Assembly (NCBI GenBank): GCA_910592005.1
Contig: CAJVPP010001071.1
Location: 1-23,084 of the forward strand
Length of the DNA: 23,084 nucleotides
Source: Funneliformis mosseae
Lineage: Eukaryota > Glomeromycota > Glomeromycetes > Glomerales > Glomeraceae
Direction: 5' to 3'
In this document: piece by piece, positions 19,301 through 23,084 of the stretch
Numbering within the stretch: position 1 is the first letter of the stretch
Layout: the number at the start of each line of letters is the position of its first letter
Notes under the pieces: generated by a model
What the model was told of the DNA's origin: nothing
Database searches by the model: none
The model's input: the letters and a program-made list of their open reading frames with translations, nothing else
Made by a program: the position numbers and the translations under genes

Positions 19301-20921
19301 TCAATCACTTTACCGCATTCACATGTTGCACTCATCACTACCATCTTTATCACAACAAGAAGTTTTTGAACCTTTATCAAATCCAAATATGAGAAAAATC
19401 ATTCTCGCTACAAATATAGCGGAAACTTCTATAACCATTCAAGATGTGGTACATGTAGTTGATTCTGGTAAAGTTAAAGAGAGGAGATATGATCAATCAA
19501 AGCGAATGACAAACCTAGTTACCACATGGATAAGTCGATCAAATTCACGTCAACGCGCAGGTCGAGCAGGTCGAGTACGTGAAGGAGAATATTTCGTAAT
19601 GATGTCACGCGATAGATATCAAAACCTAGAAGCTTACTCAACTCCTGAGATGTTGAGATCAGATTTACAAGAAATTTGCCTTCATATTAAAGCGCTTGAC
19701 CTTCCAACTAAAATTGAAGACGTTCTTGCACAAGCTATCCAACCACCAGATTATGCAAGTGTTTCAGCTGCTTTAGAAAATTTAATATCACTACAAGCGT
19801 TAGATTCTGCAGAAAATTTGACTCCATTAGGAAAAGTTTTAGCCATCCTTCCTATGGAACCAGGTTTAAGTAAAATGGTACTTCTTGGAGCGATATTTCA
19901 ATGCTTGGATCCAATTTTAACAATTGCAGCTTGTATATCATCAAAGAATCCATTTTTATCACCCCCACAAGCAAAAGAAAGAGTTGATGAAGCTAAAGTA
20001 CGTTTGGCTCAAGGGTTATCCAGTGATCATCTTACCATACTGAACGCTTATAAAATTTGGCATGAATATCAATCATCAGGAAATATTCAAGCGGCAAATA
20101 AATTTTGTACCGATAATTTCCTGAATAGAACTAGTTTACAAACAATTGGACAAGTTAAAATTCAATTGTTGAATCTCTTAGAACGCTTAGGTATTGTACC
20201 AAAACATTACCCACAAAGAGATTATAATAATGATTCGAGAGGTTTTGCATTAGGTCCACCTGAATTTAATGTGAATTCAAATTGTATTCCTTTACTTCGA
20301 TCATTAGTTTGTGCGGGAGTATATCCAAATATTTCATTAAAGACTTCAAAGAAAACTTATCGAACTCGACATGAAAATATCACATTTATTCATCCAGCAT
20401 CAGTGAATTATAAAAGTAGAGCAATTAAATTAACGGCAGCTTTAAGAAATGATAATGGAAACACGAGGATCGAATCGGATGAAAATTTATTCGCACCTGA
20501 AGGAACTCTTTATGCTTACTCAACAAAGGTTAAGACAAGTGGACAGCAAGTTTATCTTCGTAATACCACAAGGATCAATCCATTTTCTGTAGTTTTATTT
20601 GGAGGTGAAATAAAACTTGGACAACAAAGTAGTAATAGTAGTAATGTTTTACTTACAATTGATGAGTGGCTACAATTCGGTGGTAATGATAAAGTAATTG
20701 AATTGGCCAGTAAATTAAAAAATTTCTTGGAAAATTGTTTAGCTCAAGTTTATGAACGATTGGATACTAGCGTTAATCATAACAATCCGGCTTCAACTCA
20801 AAATAATTTAGCAGGAAAATTAGATGAAAAGGATGAAAAGGTTAAAGATAGACTTATTAGTGGGATTGTTGAAGTCTTGGATAAATTAGATCGTAATTCA
20901 GTGGAAAAAATACATCATTGA
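16329..20921 (+). CDS. DHX9/maleless-like DExH-box RNA helicase with three dsRNA-binding domains
   Basis: An intact, intronless 1530-codon frame. Residues 1-250 are Ser/Asn/His-rich and probably disordered. Three dsRBD-like domains follow at about 268-335, 351-418 and 447-512, with the lysine patches AKTKKDAE (313-320), AKTKKDAE (397-404) and SNKRDAQ (495-501). The helicase core has motif I GSTGCGKTT (656-664), motif II DEVH (762-765), motif III SAT (799-801), motif V ATNIAETS (1027-1034) and motif VI QRAGRAGR (1075-1082). An acidic insert lies at about 895-920. The winged-helix/HA2 region starts near 1105 and the C-terminal OB-fold spans about 1304-1455. Family members unwind dsRNA, R-loops and RNA-DNA hybrids with NTP hydrolysis, and act in transcription, splicing and RNA metabolism. 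The dsRBDs plus the C-terminal 'LFGGEIKLG...TIDEWLQF' favour DHX9 over DHX36 or DHX57; animal DHX9 has two dsRBDs. All catalytic motifs are present. Confidence 0.93.
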   Translation: MYPAYFSRNQNAHKQDDWKNGRRISIPNSGVGQPSLNQRHPLPYHDYNNHFISSQSHPSSLNNGYSVDESYQQKHSSHHIQSHSNKPYYNRHVSSPSYNRSFSLNAVPTTSNQLKAPHSFNNYKQQSGNPNIMVQTKKRPLSPMPPIETISSKNRQRACNNVEYNISPFSANKNNKMKSNGSENNMDLAYTNVASPRSAFTPVINNHISQSQDDHSTNIRKSPPNNRSAKREKALNVKPWPETIYNIDYINTRFNTSSKYESEPWFKSPKNFLNNLIKTPVSWESFGPDDNKLHRATLTVEIGGSIIVGHGDAKTKKDAEKIAYLYVCFLLESKGLIYNIQKCSSTTEDSRKLVIEYCARFDYVPNFELIGIGPDHNKLWEARVELPSQGIIGRGRAKTKKDAELLAAEDFKKFVVECSKKISDEYQELHGETLSNSEKNNMSEDIAKDFIKFYCKCFKFKNPGFNYKSKGPGHSMMWEASLVVEGVTIGTGRRSNKRDAQAAAYLDAAISLRKDSPDLWENFENDKLKSKDITSSKLAPYINIPMSDQTCETLNNLVSELQQADMFHRNGVIVDKRKQMENFSVNRINKKENINQEQLTNGLETKSLRLYESHQTYLNSSHTKKLRSNRSQLPINSYASTILDEIEKSPVIIIVGSTGCGKTTQLPQLILEAAINKHQGAHCNIVVTQPRRIAAISVAQRVACERSERLGLSVGYQVRFESVLPAPAGSILYCTTGVFLRRMHEENNGKDSLEGVTHIVIDEVHERDMSVDFLLVILKRILTERHRNNRSSIKLILMSATIDTGIFAEYFGDLFANGRCPVVEIPGNSYSVQQYFIEDIVSKLGTLYKPSETPQLYNEDTSRYFDREKKIFQRKSPPTRFISPKSTIQRKYLVMDIDSDEVDSHSSEIDDIDTSSVGSTSRFIDWTGSKQTEEQADAEIPYDLISLVIAHIVNTTREGAILVFLPGLEEIMTLNRLFTISPYPLGINFSDQSLYRIHMLHSSLPSLSQQEVFEPLSNPNMRKIILATNIAETSITIQDVVHVVDSGKVKERRYDQSKRMTNLVTTWISRSNSRQRAGRAGRVREGEYFVMMSRDRYQNLEAYSTPEMLRSDLQEICLHIKALDLPTKIEDVLAQAIQPPDYASVSAALENLISLQALDSAENLTPLGKVLAILPMEPGLSKMVLLGAIFQCLDPILTIAACISSKNPFLSPPQAKERVDEAKVRLAQGLSSDHLTILNAYKIWHEYQSSGNIQAANKFCTDNFLNRTSLQTIGQVKIQLLNLLERLGIVPKHYPQRDYNNDSRGFALGPPEFNVNSNCIPLLRSLVCAGVYPNISLKTSKKTYRTRHENITFIHPASVNYKSRAIKLTAALRNDNGNTRIESDENLFAPEGTLYAYSTKVKTSGQQVYLRNTTRINPFSVVLFGGEIKLGQQSSNSSNVLLTIDEWLQFGGNDKVIELASKLKNFLENCLAQVYERLDTSVNHNNPASTQNNLAGKLDEKDEKVKDRLISGIVEVLDKLDRNSVEKIHH

Positions 20922-21219
20922 TGCGATTTCTTTATCAGTTGTTTTATATAGACATTATACGACGTTTTATATACATTATTTCATCCTTTTTTTTTTTATC
21001 ATTATATAGATTTTTACAAGTTTCTTTGTCTCTCTCTTTTTTTAACAAATGCTTTCCTGTACTATACTTTTCTTTTTAGACATTATACTCATCATCATCA
21101 AAAGAGAAATTCTCTTATTTATTTAACTTATCATTTCTTTGATGTCAAATTTTATTTATAATAACGTACGTTCAAACCGGTTTGTAAATAATTTAATAAT
21201 AATCATCTTGACTGTTTAA
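20922..21219. terminator. Shared 3' region of two convergent genes
   Basis: These 298 bp separate the stop codons of the helicase and the Myb-type gene. T-rich tracts follow the helicase. For the minus-strand gene, AATAAATAA (complement of TTATTTATT, 21116-21124) is a plausible polyadenylation signal; no canonical AATAAA follows the helicase. A 7-bp-arm hairpin AAGAGAA-A-TTCTCTT lies at 21102-21116, and two abutting perfect palindromes lie at 21163-21184. The two 3' UTRs may overlap. Confidence 0.5.
21163..21184. repeat. Two abutting perfect palindromes
   Basis: AACGTACGTT (10 bp, 21163-21172) is followed without a gap by CAAACCGGTTTG (12 bp, 21173-21184). They lie about 35 bp past the stop codon of the Myb-type gene. 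They could be a binding site for a dimeric protein or a 3'-UTR structure, or chance. Confidence 0.8.
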
Positions 21220-22857
21220 TTAATTTAATTGTCTCAATAATTTGCCATAAATACTATTCATGCCTCCTTTACGTTTCCTTGCATAAGTAAATTGATTACG
21301 ATATTTCCACAAACTGTAAATTTTAGCTATAGAAACTTTTGATCTACCCAGCTCTTTTGCAACTAAAGACCATCTGCGACCGTGCTTTTTAATTGATGTA
21401 AATAATTTAAATTGATCTTCTACTGTATAACAACCTTTTTTTAAAGAGGGATCAAGCTTATTAAGATATCTATTTCTGCATTGAATCGCAGTTCTACCAG
21501 GAATTCTTTTGGCGATTTGTTTCCAAATATCATTATCATAATCACTCAAGGAAAGGAACCTTTGTGCTTCTTGAGAAGATTGATATTCTTTGATAAATTT
21601 CAGTAAGAGTTCATCTTCTTGTAAACTCCATTTAGCAGGTTTGCATATAACGTTATAATAATGTTTATATAATTGTATAGGGGTTCTGTTTGGTAAATAA
21701 TGTTGGTGAATATATTTCCAATTAAATTTATTACCTTTAAGTAAGGGAACTTCTTTTAACGCTTTTTCTAAGATTAAATGTTCATATTCTGAAAAATTTT
21801 TTTGTTTCGATTGTAAAGGTTTTAAAGTATCCCTCCATCTAACCATACATTGCTTCGGGGATCTTGTAATACTCGTTAATAAGGAGGAAGAACCATTTGA
21901 ATTAATTGAATTAATTAAATTAATTGTTGATGAAATTTTCTCCCATTGATCTTGTTCACCAAATTGTTTTACGCCATCAGCAATAATTTGATCTTCTTGT
22001 TTTGTCCAAGGAAACTTTATTTGAATATTATGCCATTTATTTCTAACATCACTAGGGGTTCTATTAGAAAAATATTTTGAGGTAATCAATTTCCAATTAT
22101 ACATAACATTCTTACCACCACTATAAGTGAAAAGTAATTGATTTTCTATTGAAGCATCATTTAATAATAAATCCTTTAATCTTTCGATTTCTTCACTTGT
22201 CCAAGGTTTATTTTTGATAACAAATAATGATTCTTCCTTATTATTCTCTTTGATTTTTTTGCTAGTATGTAAAACTAAATTGTAATTAATTGGTAATAAT
22301 TGTTGTTGTTCATTTGAAAACCTTTGCATGTTAATATAATATTGCTTTAATAATGAAATAGATTTTTTCTTCAAACGATTATTATCTTGCATTAATTGTA
22401 AGTTGTTATTTAGTTTATTTAATTTTTTCCAAAATGAATTTTGCTCTTTTGATGTTAATGATATTAATGATGATTGATTTGTTGAACAGATGAAGGAATA
22501 ATCTATTAAATATTTTAGATTATTTCTATAACGATAATAACAATCTGATGATGACCGATTTGAAAATCCCTGTGATATGATTCCCCAATGTTTCCATCCA
22601 TATCTTATTACCCTTCTCAATAAGATATTATCTTCTTCATAGCTCCATTGTTTATTATGTGCGATTATTTTGTGATGTGGAAGCCTTTTAGGTGGTAAAT
22701 TCTGAGAAGGTAAAGGTGAAGATGATTTCACGTTGACAATTTTTGTGGTGATATTGCTTTTTATGGTACTATTGAAATTTTTGGAAAATATTGAGTTCAC
22801 TCGATGTTGTGCAGGAACCCACTTGGTCTTACGAAATGGCAACATTTTTAACATCAA
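21220..22857 (-). CDS. Protein with six Myb/SANT-like DNA-binding repeats
   Basis: An intact, intronless 545-codon frame. Six repeats with the spaced aromatic residues of Myb helices can be placed: R1 71-117 (W71, W91), R2 219-276 (W219, W255, W275), R3 284-342 (W284, W305, W341), R4 355-402 (F355, W380, Y400), R5 410-466 (W410, W445, Y464) and R6 477-519 (Y477, W496, W517). R5 carries the classic 'IAKRIPGRTAIQCRNRYLNKL' recognition-helix pattern split around 448-468. Between R1 and R2 lies a basic, Asn/Gln-rich helical linker. Multi-repeat Myb proteins bind DNA; R5-R6 are the most canonical pair. Repeat number and order recall SNAPC4/BAS1-type factors, but no orthology is claimed. The first 73 residues have no Asp or Glu and several Arg/Lys, resembling a mitochondrial presequence. 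The ATG at 22857 could be replaced by M2 or M5. Confidence 0.88.
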   Translation of the reverse strand: MMLKMLPFRKTKWVPAQHRVNSIFSKNFNSTIKSNITTKIVNVKSSSPLPSQNLPPKRLPHHKIIAHNKQWSYEEDNILLRRVIRYGWKHWGIISQGFSNRSSSDCYYRYRNNLKYLIDYSFICSTNQSSLISLTSKEQNSFWKKLNKLNNNLQLMQDNNRLKKKSISLLKQYYINMQRFSNEQQQLLPINYNLVLHTSKKIKENNKEESLFVIKNKPWTSEEIERLKDLLLNDASIENQLLFTYSGGKNVMYNWKLITSKYFSNRTPSDVRNKWHNIQIKFPWTKQEDQIIADGVKQFGEQDQWEKISSTINLINSINSNGSSSLLTSITRSPKQCMVRWRDTLKPLQSKQKNFSEYEHLILEKALKEVPLLKGNKFNWKYIHQHYLPNRTPIQLYKHYYNVICKPAKWSLQEDELLLKFIKEYQSSQEAQRFLSLSDYDNDIWKQIAKRIPGRTAIQCRNRYLNKLDPSLKKGCYTVEDQFKLFTSIKKHGRRWSLVAKELGRSKVSIAKIYSLWKYRNQFTYARKRKGGMNSIYGKLLRQLN

Positions 22858-23084
22858 ATCATCATTTTTTCCCCCTTTTTGATAAACGTAGGGATGCGAT
22901 CATATGACCGATCTAAGCCAAAGCGATCGACTCATTTGACGAGGACACGTGATTATGCAAATAACTTCGACCCAAGGTTTTGAAGCATTTTCAACGGTTC
23001 ATTGACAAAATTTTGATATAATTCGCTAAAAATGAAAGTATGTTTTTTTTTCTTTTATTAATCTTTTACTAACTAAGTATTACA
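22858..23084 (-). promoter_or_regulatory. Upstream region of the Myb-type gene
   Basis: A less AT-rich block lies at 22890-23000 within 150 bp of the start codon. It contains CACGTG (22946-22951, within ACACGTGAT), the site type of bHLH factors such as Cbf1, and ATGCAAAT (22955-22962), an octamer-like word, four bases apart. A C5-T5 tract lies at 22871-22880. These are sequence matches only; regulation is inferred. I see no gene in the remaining bases to the window end. Confidence 0.4.

Noticed and set aside
1..23084. CRISPR array, rRNA genes, virus-derived genes, or a defence-type gene cluster
   Set aside because: No regularly spaced repeats, no rRNA-like sequence and no recognisable viral core genes were seen. 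The window reads as ordinary eukaryotic DNA with a transposon-rich part.

Overview
This window looks like nuclear DNA of an arbuscular mycorrhizal fungus, probably Rhizophagus or a close relative. The evidence is a very AT-rich background, short GT-AG introns traceable in decayed genes, a dense layer of dead mobile elements, and remnants of protein families that I associate from memory with expanded Rhizophagus families (SAM-domain proteins, coiled-coil proteins, LRR proteins, a fungal DDE transposase). No database search was possible, so the organism call and the family recognitions are inference.

The window has two compartments. Positions 1 to about 16,000 are a graveyard with no convincingly intact gene. 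In order it holds: a non-LTR retrotransposon remnant on the minus strand, running off the left edge (1-2329: start of the reverse transcriptase, then an ORF1/gag-like part with a broken zinc knuckle); a coiled-coil protein pseudogene (2545-3611, minus); a SAM-domain protein pseudogene with two recognisable introns (3805-4895, minus); weak unrecognised coding fragments (4894-6016); a 568-bp hAT-like non-autonomous element with 8-bp target duplications (6077-6644); two decayed tandem copies of one small gene (6681-8006), the second followed by a 171-bp Tc1/mariner-like MITE (8015-8185); an LRR-protein pseudogene (about 8260-9491, minus); a dead DDE transposase gene (9727-11935); small fragments near 12.2-12.8 kb; foldback and direct repeats (12884-13840); and extremely AT-rich DNA to about 15 kb.

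Positions 16,329 to 22,857 hold two intact intronless genes that point at each other: a DHX9/maleless-like DExH-box RNA helicase with three dsRNA-binding domains (1530 codons, plus strand) and a protein with six Myb/SANT-like repeats (545 codons, minus strand). Their stop codons are 298 bp apart. They have no obvious functional link; the layout looks like ordinary fungal housekeeping or regulatory genes beside a transposon-rich block.

I found no rRNA, tRNA, CRISPR array or recognisable virus, and no convincing new multi-gene system. The most informative signals are the nested-insertion history at 5.9-8.2 kb, the transition-dominated decay of several repeats, and the presequence-like N-terminus of the Myb-type protein.
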